Assembly: GCF_937888285.1 (NCBI RefSeq)
Contig: NZ_CALART010000107.1
Span: 5,545 to 69,544 of the forward strand
Length of the DNA stretch: 64,000 bases
From: an uncultured Aquimonas sp.
GTDB taxonomy: Bacteria > Pseudomonadota > Gammaproteobacteria > Xanthomonadales > Xanthomonadaceae
Direction: 5' to 3'
Shown: piece after piece, positions 35,730-45,012 of the stretch
How positions within the stretch are numbered: the stretch's first letter is position 1
Layout: every line of letters begins with the position of its first letter
Made by a program: the position numbers and the translations under genes
The notes under the pieces: model-generated
The model's input: only the letters and a program-made list of their open reading frames with translations
Told to the model about the DNA's origin: nothing
Database searches by the model: none

Positions 35730-36914
35730 ATGCGCAAGCCTCTGATCGCACTCGCCATCGTCGCCGGCCTCGGTGTGCTGCTTTGGGCCGGCTCGCGCGG
35801 CGGCCAGCAGTCGCCGCAGGTCGACGTCGCCACGGTCGAGCGCGGTGCCTTGAACGACACCGCGCTGGCCTCCGGCAACCTGGTCTACGAGACCCAGATC
35901 CAGCTGCGCTCGGAAGTCACCGGCCGCGTCGCCGAGGTGCTGGTCGAGGAAGGCCAGCGCGTGCAGCGCGGCGATCTGCTGATGCGGCTCGACCAGGAAG
36001 CCTTCCAGGCCGATCTGGATGCCGCCGATGCCGGCGTGCGCGCGGCCGAAATCGAGATCCGCTCGCGCCGCGCGCGGCTGGCCGACCTGTCGCGCCAGCT
36101 GGAGCGCCAGCGCACCCTGCGCGAGCGCGGCCTGGTCGGCCAGGATGGCTTCGAGCAGCTGCAGAGCCAGCACGAGATCGCGCGCATCGCGGTCGAGGCC
36201 GGCGAGCAGACCCTGGCGCAGGCACAGGCCCAGCGCGAGCTGTCGCGCGACCGCCTGCAGCGCACCCTGTTCACGGCGCCGATCGACGGCGTGATGATCT
36301 CGGTCGACATCAAGCCGGGTGAGACGGTCATCGCCGGCACCACCAATATCGTCGGCTCCGACCTGATGGTGCTGGCCGATCCGTCGGTGCTGCTGGCCGA
36401 GCTGCGGGTGGACGAGGCCGACATCGCGCGCATCCGTCTGGGCCAGCCGGTGCAGGTGTTCGCCGCGGCGCACCCGAACACCCCGCTTGCCGGCACCGTC
36501 GTGCAGATCGGCACCTCGGCGCGCGCGCAGGGCGTCAGCCAGAGCCTGAGCTTCAAGGTGCAGGTGCAGATCGCGGCCACCGAGCTGGTGCTGCACCCGG
36601 GCATGAGCTGCCGCGCCGAGATCGAGACCGCGCAGGGCGAACCGGGCCTCAATGTGCCGGTGGCGGCGGTGCGCAAGGACGGTGAGCAGCACTACGTCTG
36701 GCGCGTGGGCAGCGAGCTCGTCGCCGAGCGCGTCGATGTCGAGGTCGGCATGGCCAACGACTTCTCGCAGGAAGTGCGCGGCGGGCTGCAGGAAGGCGAT
36801 CGCGTGGTCACCGGCCCGGGTCGCGTGCTGGCGACGCTGGCGGCGGGTCAGAGCCTGCGCCAGCGTGAGCCTTCTTCATCGGACCCGGCTGCCGACAAGG
36901 ACGCCGACGAATGA
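35730..36914 (+). CDS. Periplasmic adaptor (membrane fusion) protein, MacA-like
   Basis: This 394-residue protein has an N-terminal membrane anchor (4-20). Its first lipoyl half is around 45-85 (SEVTGRVAEVLVEEGQRVQRG) and a long alpha-helical hairpin follows (about 95-175, ERQRTLRERGLV). The second lipoyl half is FTAPIDGVMISVDIKPGETV, then come beta-barrel and membrane-proximal domains. MacA-type adaptors link an inner-membrane MacB permease to an outer-membrane TolC channel. No TolC gene is present, so an unlinked one would be used. The stop overlaps the ATPase start (ATGA at 36911). Confidence 0.92.
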   Translation: MRKPLIALAIVAGLGVLLWAGSRGGQQSPQVDVATVERGALNDTALASGNLVYETQIQLRSEVTGRVAEVLVEEGQRVQRGDLLMRLDQEAFQADLDAADAGVRAAEIEIRSRRARLADLSRQLERQRTLRERGLVGQDGFEQLQSQHEIARIAVEAGEQTLAQAQAQRELSRDRLQRTLFTAPIDGVMISVDIKPGETVIAGTTNIVGSDLMVLADPSVLLAELRVDEADIARIRLGQPVQVFAAAHPNTPLAGTVVQIGTSARAQGVSQSLSFKVQVQIAATELVLHPGMSCRAEIETAQGEPGLNVPVAAVRKDGEQHYVWRVGSELVAERVDVEVGMANDFSQEVRGGLQEGDRVVTGPGRVLATLAAGQSLRQREPSSSDPAADKDADE

Positions 36915-37651
36915 GCGCGCAGCCGCTGCCAAGCGCCAGCGAGGTGATCCGCCTCGAAGGCGTGCGCAAGCGCTACCGCATGGGCGAGAGCGAGTTCATG
37001 GCGCTGGACGGCATCGATGTCGCCATCGAAGCCAATGAGTACGTCGCCATCGTCGGCCCCTCGGGCTCGGGCAAGTCGACCCTGATGAACATCCTCGGCT
37101 GCCTGGACGTGCCCAGCGAGGGCCGCTACCTGCTGCGCGGGCGCGACGTCGCGAAGATGGACGAGACCGAACTCGCGCACGAGCGCAACCGCTCGGTGGG
37201 CTTCATCTTCCAGAGCTTCAATCTGCTGCCGCGGGCGTCGGCGCTGGCCAACGTGATGCAGCCGCTGGTCTATCGGGTGATGTCGCGCGGCGAGCGTCGC
37301 GAGCGTGCGCTGCATGCGCTGGAACGGGTCGGACTCGCTCAGCGCGTGAACCATCTGCCCAACCAGCTCTCCGGCGGCCAGCGCCAGCGCGTGGCGATCG
37401 CCCGTGCGCTGGTGACCGAGCCGACCATCCTGCTGGGCGACGAGCCCACCGGCAACCTCGACAGCCGCACCACGGTGGAGATCATGGCCCTGTTCGATGC
37501 CCTGCATGCGGAAGGCCACACCATCCTGCTGGTGACCCACGAGCAGGAGATCGCCGACCACTGCCGGCGCAGCCTGCGTCTGGTCGACGGCCGCGTCGTC
37601 GAGGACCGCCGCCAGAGCGGACGCGCGGGGATGGCCCATGGCGCGCACTGA
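36911..37651 (+). CDS. ABC transporter ATP-binding protein, MacB-type
   Basis: This 246-residue ATPase has Walker A GPSGSGKST (49-57), signature LSGGQ (153-157), Walker B ILLGDEPTGNLDSRT (173-187) and His-switch VTHEQE. It is split from its permease, unlike E. coli MacB where both are one chain. It overlaps the adaptor by four bases and the permease by 14. Confidence 0.95.
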   Translation: MSAQPLPSASEVIRLEGVRKRYRMGESEFMALDGIDVAIEANEYVAIVGPSGSGKSTLMNILGCLDVPSEGRYLLRGRDVAKMDETELAHERNRSVGFIFQSFNLLPRASALANVMQPLVYRVMSRGERRERALHALERVGLAQRVNHLPNQLSGGQRQRVAIARALVTEPTILLGDEPTGNLDSRTTVEIMALFDALHAEGHTILLVTHEQEIADHCRRSLRLVDGRVVEDRRQSGRAGMAHGAH

Positions 37652-38918
37652 GAAGGCTCGCGGCGCGCCCGCGGTGATCGAATCCGGTCTCGGCCACGCC
37701 GTGCTGGAGGGCAGCTTCGCGGCGATCGCAGCGATCCGCGCCAACGCCCTGCGCAGCGCGCTGACCGCGCTCGGCATCATCATCGGCGTGGCCGCGGTCA
37801 TCGCCGTGGTGGCGGTGATGCAGGGTCTGTCCAGCTCGGTCACCAAGCAGCTGGATGACCTCGCCTCGGACATGGTGATCGTCAGCGCCTACACGCCGCG
37901 CCAGCAGGCCATGCTGGGCCTGCGCAACACCCTGTCGAGCGAGGACTTCCTGGCCGTGCGCGAGCGGGTGCGCGAGGTCGAGGACATGACCGCGGTGACC
38001 CAGCCGATCGGCCTGGGCGGGCAGCTCCGCAGCGCGACCTCGACCACCACCGCGCAGATCCTCGGCACCACCGCCAACTACCAGCACGTGGTGCGCGTCT
38101 ACACGGACCAGGGCCGCTTCATCTCGGACAGCGACGATGCGCGGCGCCGTCGCGTCGTCGTATTGGGCACCACCGTGGTCAAGGACCTCGAGCTCGGCGA
38201 CAACCCGGTCGGCCAGTTCGTGCAGCTCGGCAGCGAGTGGTTCCGGGTGATCGGTGTGGGCGAGTCGCGCGGCACCCTGTTCGGCTTCGACCAGGACAAC
38301 TACGTGTTCGCGCCCTTCTCGACCCTGCGCTCACTGTCGGCGCCGGGCGCGCGCGAGGACGTGCAGATCTACTTCCGGCCGAAGGCGGGCGGCGACATCA
38401 AGCAGCTGGAAGCGCAGGTCAAACAGGTGATCCGCGCGCGTCGCGCGCTGGCCAAGGACGCGCCCGACCCGGTGCAGTTCCAGACCGCCGAGCGCACCCG
38501 CGAGAACTTCGACAGCATCGTCAGCGGCGTCACCATGGTCGCTGGCGCGGTGGTCGGTATCAGCCTGCTGGTCGGCGGCATCGGGGTGATGAACATCATG
38601 CTGGTCTCGGTCACCGAGCGCACCCGCGAGATCGGCATCGTCAAGGCCCTGGGCGCGACGCCGCGCTTCATCCTGCTGCAGTTCCTGGTCGAAGCCCTGG
38701 TGTTGAGCCTGTTCGGCGGGCTGATTGGCCTGGCGCTGGGCTGGGCGTTTGCGCTCGTCATCGGCATGGGCGTGCCCGGCCTCAGCGGCGCCTCGGTGCC
38801 GGGCTGGGCGGTACTGCTCTCGCTGGGCTTTACGACGGCGATCGGCGTGATCTTCGGGCTGGCGCCGGCGGTGAAGGCGGCGCGGCTCAATCCGATCGAG
38901 GCGTTGAGGTATGAGTAG
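37638..38918 (+). CDS. MacB-type ABC permease
   Basis: This 426-residue protein has an N-terminal helix (about 40-62, ALGIIIGVAAVIAVVAVMQG), a large periplasmic MacB-PCD domain (about 70-290), then three helices with the FtsX signature GGIGVMNIMLVSVTERTREIG and an ending NPIEALRYE, typical of the family. With the preceding adaptor and ATPase it forms a tripartite efflux or lipid/peptide export pump driven by ATP. Confidence 0.95.
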   Translation: MARTEKARGAPAVIESGLGHAVLEGSFAAIAAIRANALRSALTALGIIIGVAAVIAVVAVMQGLSSSVTKQLDDLASDMVIVSAYTPRQQAMLGLRNTLSSEDFLAVRERVREVEDMTAVTQPIGLGGQLRSATSTTTAQILGTTANYQHVVRVYTDQGRFISDSDDARRRRVVVLGTTVVKDLELGDNPVGQFVQLGSEWFRVIGVGESRGTLFGFDQDNYVFAPFSTLRSLSAPGAREDVQIYFRPKAGGDIKQLEAQVKQVIRARRALAKDAPDPVQFQTAERTRENFDSIVSGVTMVAGAVVGISLLVGGIGVMNIMLVSVTERTREIGIVKALGATPRFILLQFLVEALVLSLFGGLIGLALGWAFALVIGMGVPGLSGASVPGWAVLLSLGFTTAIGVIFGLAPAVKAARLNPIEALRYE

Positions 38919-39639
38919 CCGGGAATTGGGAATCGAGATTCGGGAATCGGGATTGGCGAGAGCCATCGGTGCTGAGCGATGTGCAAGCTCCCCTCTCCCC
39001 TCGTGGGAGAGGGGTAGGGGGAGAGGGGGCGCACGCTCGCCGCAAGGTTTCTCCCCCTCTCCCCAACCCCTCTCCCACCAGGGGAGAGGGGCTCGATATC
39101 GTCTGTTCTTCTCGTATCCCAGATCTGGTGTCGCTGCCCGAAATGCGTTCAGTCCAGACCGATTCCCAAGCCCCCCTCTCCCCTTGTGGGAAGCGGAGCA
39201 GAGCGCTTGTCGCCTGCCGGTGGCAGCCGACGCTCTCTGGAGCCCGAGCGAAGCGAAGGTGGGCTGGGGGAGAGGGGGCGAATGCTCGCGGCGAGCTTCG
39301 TTCCTCTCTCCCCAACCCCTGCCTCAATGGAGGAGAGGGGAGACGCACTTTGTAGGTTGGGCCAAGCGCAGCGCGGCCCAACGTCGCGACATCGAACGCC
39401 ACCGCGAGATCCAAGGCTGCGTGCGTTGGGCCACGCTGCGCTTGGCCCAACCTACTTGGCAGTCGTTCGTTCGAATTCCGCCGCATCGCTCGCGATGCGG
39501 CGGCTGCGAAGCGCGGGATGCGCTTCGACCCGGGGCGCGTTCGCGCGTCCCGTCGTACCGCGCGCAGGGACGCGCGCGGGCGGCATCTTCGATTGTGTCT
39601 GGGCGATGATGCGCGGACCCGCGCACTGACAGGGAATGC
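38919..39639. repeat. Gap holding CT-rich repeats, GGGATTC heptamers and a TAGGTTGGGC inverted pair
   Basis: No gene is supported. Heptamers of the GGGATTC type lie at 38925-38960. CT-rich units of the form CCCCTCTCCC...GGGAGAGGGG lie at about 38990-39030, 39050-39095 and 39300-39340. A long inverted pair, TAGGTTGGGCCAAGCGCAGC near 39353 and its complement ending near 39453, encloses about 60 bases. This last structure is repeated in diverged form at 52531-52640. Confidence 0.85.
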
Positions 39640-40791
39640 ATGGACGCCGAATCACATTCGCCATCGACGCTGATGTCGCTGCTGGTCGCGTGGCGGCGCA
39701 CGCTGTTCATCGCCTCACCGGCCTACTGGGCGCTGCAGGCGGCGGTGTTCATCGGCTCGATCCTGCTCAGCGCCACCCTGCTGCAGAAGATCGTGGGATC
39801 CGGCGGCGCCAGCAGCCAGGCCTGGATCGCGCGCATGGCGCTGGAGTCCTGGGTCTTCTTCCTGATCACGCATGCAGGGCTGCGCCCTGCGCTGCGCCTG
39901 TTCTTTCTCGGCCAGGTGCCGCGCTGGCCGGCTTGGCTTGCGCTGCTCGGGTGGATCGTCGTGCTGGCCCTGCTGTCGCTGGGCGCGACGCTCGCCATCG
40001 ACTCTCTGAAATTGATGCAGGCCGGCACCATCACCTCGGTGCGCTTCAATTCCGAGGGCGCGGAGTTCGGCGTCAGCATTGAGGGCGCGCAGTTCTACGT
40101 GCTGGCCGTTGCCAACCTGGCCTCGACCCTGTGTGTGTGGACCGCGCTCTACCTCGGCTGGCACGCCTTCCGCCAGCGCCGCCGCCTGCAGCAGCAGGTG
40201 CGTCAGGCGCGGCTGGACCAGCTCACCCGCCAGCTCAATCCGCATTTCCTGTTCAACGCCTTCAACACCATCCGCGGCACCATTTTCGAAGACCCCCAGC
40301 GCGCGGCGGATCTGGTGACCCAGCTGTCCGAGCTGTTCCGCTTCCACCTCTCGCAGGCCGAGCGCAGCACGCAGACGCTGGAGGAGGAATGGCGGCTGGC
40401 GCAGCGCTACCTCGCCATCGAGCAGGCGCGGCTCGAACAGCGTCTGCGGGTGAACGTCGATCTCGATCCGGTCTGCCTGAGCCGCAGCCTGCCCTCGCTG
40501 GCCCTGCTGCTGCTGGTCGAGAACGCGATCAAGCACGGCATCGCGCCGCGGCCGGAAGGCGGCGAGCTGCTGATCCGCGCGCGTCCGCAGGCCGATCACT
40601 GGTGGCTGGAGGTGGTCAACCCGCTGTGTCCCGAGGCTCAGCCGGACGGGACACGCACCGGATTGGCCAATCTGCGCGAGCGCCTGCAGCTCGGCTATGG
40701 CGATGCGGCGCGGCTGGAGCTGCAGGCGCTGACCACACAGTTCCGGGCGCGGCTGTGCCTGCCCTGGCGTTCGAATGGGGAGGGCGCATGA
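39640..40791 (+). CDS. LytS/AlgZ-type membrane sensor histidine kinase
   Basis: This 383-residue kinase has an N-terminal membrane region of four helices (about 25-50, 68-90, 97-120 and 150-175). A coiled linker leads to the His_kinase domain with phospho-acceptor His202 in QLNPHFLFNAFNTI, N-box LLVENAIKHG (Asn295) and glycine box GTRTGLANLRERLQ. This family (PF06580) signals to LytTR response regulators, one of which follows after a 226-base gap holding a palindrome. The stimulus is unknown. Confidence 0.93.
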   Translation: MDAESHSPSTLMSLLVAWRRTLFIASPAYWALQAAVFIGSILLSATLLQKIVGSGGASSQAWIARMALESWVFFLITHAGLRPALRLFFLGQVPRWPAWLALLGWIVVLALLSLGATLAIDSLKLMQAGTITSVRFNSEGAEFGVSIEGAQFYVLAVANLASTLCVWTALYLGWHAFRQRRRLQQQVRQARLDQLTRQLNPHFLFNAFNTIRGTIFEDPQRAADLVTQLSELFRFHLSQAERSTQTLEEEWRLAQRYLAIEQARLEQRLRVNVDLDPVCLSRSLPSLALLLLVENAIKHGIAPRPEGGELLIRARPQADHWWLEVVNPLCPEAQPDGTRTGLANLRERLQLGYGDAARLELQALTTQFRARLCLPWRSNGEGA

Positions 40792-40849
40792 AGGCGCGGG
40801 TCTGCATGTTGGCCTCGCCATGCGGGTTCGTGGGGACAGGTCTGCGCTA

Positions 40850-40873
40850 CGGTGGGCCAGGGCCCACCCTATG
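40850..40873. repeat. GTGGGCC palindrome between the kinase and regulator genes
   Basis: One clear palindrome lies here, and a decayed one (GGTGGGCCAAGGTCCACGCA) follows at 40961-40981. Both lie within the transcript that would join the two-component genes, so an RNA hairpin could set the kinase:regulator ratio. Confidence 0.85.
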
Positions 40874-41017
40874 TCACGGCGAGCGGGGAGGTCGCATGGG
40901 GTTGCAGGCTCGGGTTTCGGACACGCTGGCCGTGTTCGTCACGACACGCCTTCGCTCCGGTGGGCCAAGGTCCACGCAATGGTCTTCCGTGCACGCGTGC
41001 GCTTGGAGCACGTCGAC

Positions 41018-41734
41018 ATGAGTGCCCGCATCCGCACCCTGCTGGTCGATGACGAGCGCCTTGCCCGCGCCGAACTGCGCCGCCTGTTGGCGGTGCATCC
41101 GCAGATCGAGATCGTCGGCGAGGCCACGCATGCGCAGGAGGCGCTGGCGGCGCTGGAGCAGCTGCAGCCGGATCTCGCCTTTCTCGACATCCAGATGCCC
41201 GGCATGAGCGGTCTGCAGCTGGCCGAACACATCGAGGACCGCTGCCAGTTCGTGTTCTGCACGGCCTTCGACAGCTTCGCCATCGATGCCTTTGGCTTGA
41301 ATGCGCTCGACTACCTGGTCAAGCCGGTGGAGCCCGAGCGCCTCGCGAAAACCATCGCGCGCCTGCGCCCCCCGGAAGCACAGTCGACGGTGGCGACGCT
41401 GCCGATGGAGCATGGCCTGCTGCTGAAGTTCGGCGAGAGCGCGCGCATCGTGCGGCTGCGGGAAATCGAGCGCTTCGAGTCGGTCGGCAACCACGCCGCC
41501 GTGTACAGCGCGCACGGCCAGAGCTTCGTGCTGAGCTCGCTCAACCGCATCGAGCAGCGCCTCGACCCCGCGCATTTCTTCCGCGTCAACCGCAGCTGCA
41601 TCCTGCGGCTCGACGCCATCCGCAGCCTGGAGCCCGATGTCGGCCAGGGGCTGGTGGCACGCACCACCAGCGGTGCCGAGATCGAAGTCAGCCGGCGCGC
41701 GGCCCAGCAGCTGAGGGCGCGGATGGCGCTTTAA
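41018..41734 (+). CDS. LytTR-family response regulator
   Basis: This 238-residue regulator starts at ATG 41018 with GGAG about 10 bases upstream. The receiver domain (1-120) has Asp11/Asp12, phospho-acceptor Asp57 in FLDIQMPGMSG, Thr82 and Lys102 in VKPVEP. The LytTR DNA-binding domain (about 135-238) has the pattern IVRLREIERFES...FFRVNRSCILRLDAIRSLE. It pairs with the kinase just upstream. Targets are not visible; LytTR sites are two short direct repeats about 10-12 bases apart. Confidence 0.94.
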   Translation: MSARIRTLLVDDERLARAELRRLLAVHPQIEIVGEATHAQEALAALEQLQPDLAFLDIQMPGMSGLQLAEHIEDRCQFVFCTAFDSFAIDAFGLNALDYLVKPVEPERLAKTIARLRPPEAQSTVATLPMEHGLLLKFGESARIVRLREIERFESVGNHAAVYSAHGQSFVLSSLNRIEQRLDPAHFFRVNRSCILRLDAIRSLEPDVGQGLVARTTSGAEIEVSRRAAQQLRARMAL

Positions 41735-41766
41735 AGCCGGGATTCGGGATTCGGGATTGGGGGTGA

Positions 41767-41997
41767 GGCGGCGCGTTCGCGCGGCATGCCGCGCGCGCCG
41801 CCGAACGCCCGAGCGCCGTGCGCGAGGGCCGGGGCCGTAGGCAGGCGGCGCGTTCGCGCGGCATGCCGCGCGCGCCGCCGAACGCCCGAGCGCCGTGCGC
41901 GAGGGCCGGGGCCGGAGGCAGGCGGCGCGTTCGCGCGGCATGCCGCGCGCGCGGCCGAACGCCCGAGCGCTATGCGCGAGGGCCGGGGCCGTCGGAG
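41767..41997. repeat. Three tandem copies of a 77-bp repeat
   Basis: GGCGGCGCGTTCGCGCGGCA starts at 41767, 41844 and 41921, an exact 77-base period. Within each unit, GCGCGGCATGCCGCGC is itself palindromic. The third copy is the most diverged. The repeat lies directly downstream of the regulator gene; small frames across it are not believed. Confidence 0.92.
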
Positions 41998-42076
41998 GCG
42001 CTTGTGGCGCAGCCACCCGCTGCGCGCCTCACTGGTCACCTGCCACCGATCCGCGATGCATCGCGCGCGAATGCGA

Positions 42077-42280
42077 ATAGGGTGGGCCCTGGCCCACCGT
42101 GGCCTTGCTGCTCGCCCCGGTCATTGCACTCGGGGCGGTGACGACGGCGATGACGATGACGGTGGTCCGATGGGGACCGCGGCGAGGTTGGCGCTCATGG
42201 TGGGCCAGGGCCCACCCTATGCACCCGCACCCGCACCCGCACCCGCACCCGATCCCGAATCCCGAATCCCGAATCCCGGC
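42077..42280. repeat. Inverted pair of GTGGGCC palindromes followed by (CACCCG)n and heptamers
   Basis: One copy at 42077-42099 and an oppositely oriented one at 42196-42219 enclose about 97 bases, the layout of a REPIN/BIME. It is followed by five CCCGCA hexamers (about 42220-42250) and CGAATCCCGAATCCC heptamers up to 42280, touching the 3' end of the chorismatase gene. Confidence 0.88.
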
Positions 42281-42281
42281 T

Positions 42282-43286
42282 TCACCCATGAAAGCCGTCG
42301 ATCTCCACGGCCAGCTCGCGGCGGCAGATGTCGCCTTCAAGGATCAGGCGCGGGACTTCGGCAGGCAGCAGGCGTGTCAGCGTGGCCTGCAGTTCGGGCA
42401 GTGCGCTGGCGTCGCGCAGATAGACCTTGAGCAGGCTGTGCGCGCCGAAGGCGGGCACGATCCGGGCGTCGGCGGCGCGCGCCGCACCCAGCAGGCTGTC
42501 GAAGTTGTCGAAGGTCTCGCGCAGCTGGGCGACCACCGAGTCGTGGTGCAGGCTGGCGTGGCCGACCACGGCGGCGGTGCCGGACAGCAGCAGGGGCAGG
42601 GCATCGGCCGGATCGGCGCGCATCGCCCGTGCAAAGCTGGGCGAACGCGGCCCGTAGCTGCGCGGATAGCGGTAGGCCGGCACCTGGCGCGGGTTCTCCA
42701 CCGGCAGGCCGGGGCGCGTCGAGGCCAGCCAGTAGACCTGCAGCAGTCGCGTGCCCTCGCGGTGGCCGATCGCGGTGGCCGCCGGCAGCGCGGCATCGGG
42801 GATGTCCAGCGCTTCGGCGCGACCGACGCAGAACTGCCGGTAGCGCTCCGCGTCGCCCTCGCCCGCGACGATGGCGTCGAGGTAGTTCCACAGGCGCAGC
42901 AGATGCGGATGTGCAGCGCGCTGCCGATGCACGGCCAGCAGCCGGTAGGCCTGCTCGGCGGCGGCCGCCGGGCCAGACGGATCTTCCGAGAGCTGCAGCG
43001 CGCCAAAGCACAGCGAGGCGCTGCGGCCGCCGCCGATCGCCCCGTCACGCCAGGGCTCGACCGCTTCGCTGCAGGTCCAGACCTCGTAGGTGTCGGCGCC
43101 CTCGGCTTCCAGCGGCTGTAGCGGCACGCGCAGGTAGCGCGGGTCGTCGAGCTGGGTCGGCGCTGCCGCACCGAAGCCGAACACCGCCAGCGTGCGCGGG
43201 CCGAGCAGGCTGCGTGGATCGCGCGAGCGCACATAGCCCGGGGTCAGCGCGAAGGCAGGCTGGTCGAGTCGCGGCTGCGCGCTCAT
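42282..43286 (-). CDS. xanB2: XanB2-like chorismatase / pteridine-dependent dioxygenase-like protein (hydroxybenzoate synthase)
   Basis: This 334-residue protein has the chorismatase (FkbO/Hyg5/XanB2) fold: an N-terminal segment with RYLRVPLQPLE and YEVWTCSE, a central RQFCVGRAEALD, a late YWLASTRPGLPVENPRQVPAY, and an ending LEGDICRRELAVEIDG with the conserved Arg/Glu of the family. XanB2 of Xanthomonas splits chorismate into 3- and 4-hydroxybenzoate, the starter for xanthomonadin and a precursor of ubiquinone. The ATGA overlap with the flavoprotein upstream and position at the edge of the pigment cluster agree. Whether it makes 3-HBA, 4-HBA or both is not visible. Confidence 0.85.
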   Translation of the reverse strand: MSAQPRLDQPAFALTPGYVRSRDPRSLLGPRTLAVFGFGAAAPTQLDDPRYLRVPLQPLEAEGADTYEVWTCSEAVEPWRDGAIGGGRSASLCFGALQLSEDPSGPAAAAEQAYRLLAVHRQRAAHPHLLRLWNYLDAIVAGEGDAERYRQFCVGRAEALDIPDAALPAATAIGHREGTRLLQVYWLASTRPGLPVENPRQVPAYRYPRSYGPRSPSFARAMRADPADALPLLLSGTAAVVGHASLHHDSVVAQLRETFDNFDSLLGAARAADARIVPAFGAHSLLKVYLRDASALPELQATLTRLLPAEVPRLILEGDICRRELAVEIDGFHG

Positions 43287-44590
43287 GCGGCTTCCGTTCG
43301 CGCCGACGCGGGCAGGGCCGGCGCGCGCCGCTCGCCGCGCAGCTTCTGCAGCAGGGCGGTGACGGCGTAGATCACCCGGAACGCGCGCAGGCGCCTCAGC
43401 ACGGCGCGGTCGTCGAAGACATTGCCGGCGAGCATGGCGATCACCGCCTGCTCGATCTGCCAGATATTGCGCGGGTTCTGGAACAGCTCGCGCATCACCG
43501 GCGTGGTGAAGCGCTCGATGAACCAGCTGAACACGCCGATGCCGCCGTCGATGCGTTCACGGTAGGCCTGCTGCAGCGCGGCCTCGCGGGCCGGCTCGCG
43601 CAGCACGGCATCGACCAGTTCGGCCGCGCACTCGCCGCCGTGCATGGCGAGGAACACGCCCGACGAGAAGATCGGGTCGACAAAGGCGTAGGCATCCCCG
43701 GCCATCACCCAGCCGGGGCCGGCGATGCGGCCGCAGGCATAGCTGTAGTTGCCGGTGGCCTCAGGCTCGGAGACGCGTTCGGCGCCCTGCATGCGGCGCG
43801 CGGCGTCGGGGTGCTTCAGGATCGTGTCCAGCAGGAACTGGTCCAGCGGGCCGCGCCGGGTCTTCAGATACTCGGGCGTGCAGACCGCGCCGATGCTCAT
43901 GACTTCGTCGGGTAGCGGGATCATCCACATCCAGCCGGAAGGCAGGCGATAGATGGTGATGTTGCCGGCAGCCTCGCCTGGCTGGCGCGCCACGCCGCGG
44001 AAGTGCGCATAGACCGCCGCCGATCGGTGGCGCGGATTGGCGCGCTTCACATCGAACTGGCGGCCGAGCAGGGTGTCACGGCCCGAGGCATCGACCACAT
44101 AGCGGGCCTCCAGGCTGCGCTCGCTGCCGTCGATGCGCAGGCGCAGGCGCGAGCGCCCGGACGCAAGCCGCTCGATGCCCAGCACCTCGATGCCCTCGTG
44201 CGCCTCGGCGCCAGCCGCCGCGGCGTTGGCGAACAGCAGCTCGTCGAACTGGTCACGGCGGACCTGGAAGGCGTGGTCGGGCACGGCGCCCAGCGCACGC
44301 GAGAAGGCGAAGCTGCTGTAGCCGCCGACGTCGGCCGGAAAATCGGCCGCCGGCTTGCGTACGCCGATGGCCTCGACCTGGGCCAGCACGTCGAGGCGTT
44401 CAAGGATCGGCAGGTTCATCGGCAGCAGGCTTTCACCGATGTGGAAGCGCGGGTGACGCCCCTTCTCGAACAGGCCCACGCGCCAGCCGGCGCGCGCCAG
44501 CAGGGTGGCCGCCGTGCTGCCCGCGGGGCCACCGCCGATCACTGCGACGTCGAGGTGCTCTGGGAGGTCGCGTGCGGCGCTGGAACTCAT
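43283..44590 (-). CDS. Flavin-dependent halogenase-like oxidoreductase (CmlS/PltA-type)
   Basis: This 435-residue FAD protein has GGGPAGS (19-25) in the first beta-alpha-beta, HIGESLLP, Lys79 in GVRKPAADF at the place of the halogenase RK-x-GA-x-F motif, GDAYAFVDPIFSSG for FAD ribityl contact, and WMWMIP (220-225), the WxWxIP motif of flavin-dependent halogenases. Such enzymes make HOX near an active-site Lys and halogenate aromatic or carrier-bound substrates; xanthomonadins are brominated. A plain hydroxylase role cannot be excluded. It is the first gene of the leftward pair and diverges from the ACP operon. Confidence 0.85.
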   Translation of the reverse strand: MSSSAARDLPEHLDVAVIGGGPAGSTAATLLARAGWRVGLFEKGRHPRFHIGESLLPMNLPILERLDVLAQVEAIGVRKPAADFPADVGGYSSFAFSRALGAVPDHAFQVRRDQFDELLFANAAAAGAEAHEGIEVLGIERLASGRSRLRLRIDGSERSLEARYVVDASGRDTLLGRQFDVKRANPRHRSAAVYAHFRGVARQPGEAAGNITIYRLPSGWMWMIPLPDEVMSIGAVCTPEYLKTRRGPLDQFLLDTILKHPDAARRMQGAERVSEPEATGNYSYACGRIAGPGWVMAGDAYAFVDPIFSSGVFLAMHGGECAAELVDAVLREPAREAALQQAYRERIDGGIGVFSWFIERFTTPVMRELFQNPRNIWQIEQAVIAMLAGNVFDDRAVLRRLRAFRVIYAVTALLQKLRGERRAPALPASARTEAA

Positions 44591-44742
44591 GCAGGAATCG
44601 AGGGCGTAAAGGGCGCCGGCAGGGCTGGCGAAAGTGGCGTGAATGATACACTCCGCGCCCGCTCGAGGCCGGCTGCGACGTGCTGCCCCTCGTTTACGTA
44701 AAGACGGGCCAGCACAGTGCACGCCCCGAGGATCCACGCCCC
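44591..44742. promoter_or_regulatory. Divergent control region of the pigment cluster
   Basis: These 152 bases separate the leftward halogenase/chorismatase genes from the rightward ACP operon. TGGCGA (about 44626) and TGATAC (44644-44649) are a weak candidate -35/-10 pair for rightward transcription. No operator palindrome is obvious. Confidence 0.35.
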
Positions 44743-45012
44743 ATGTCGAACCAGTCGCCCGCCGAGCGCGAGCTCGCCGAACTCCTGATCGAAGCCCTGA
44801 ACCTCGAAGACGTCGAGGCCGCATCGATCGATCCCGCCGCTCCGCTGTTCGGCGACGGCCTTGGCCTCGACTCGATCGACGCGCTGGAGCTGGCGCTGGC
44901 GATCTCCAAGAAGTACGGCTTTCAGCTGCGCTCGGACAACGCCGACAACCGCCGCATCTTCGGCTCGCTGGCGGCGCTCTCGGCCCACGTGCAAGAGCAC
45001 CGCACGGTGTGA
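44743..45012 (+). CDS. Acyl carrier protein of the aryl-polyene/xanthomonadin cluster
   Basis: This 89-residue ACP has the phosphopantetheine attachment Ser44 in GLGLDSIDALEL. Acidic helices surround it, and the family length is normal. It would carry the hydroxybenzoyl starter and growing polyene between KS, reductase and dehydratases. The next gene starts at GTG inside its stop (GTGA, 45009-45012), so it leads a tightly coupled operon. Confidence 0.95.
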   Translation: MSNQSPAERELAELLIEALNLEDVEAASIDPAAPLFGDGLGLDSIDALELALAISKKYGFQLRSDNADNRRIFGSLAALSAHVQEHRTV

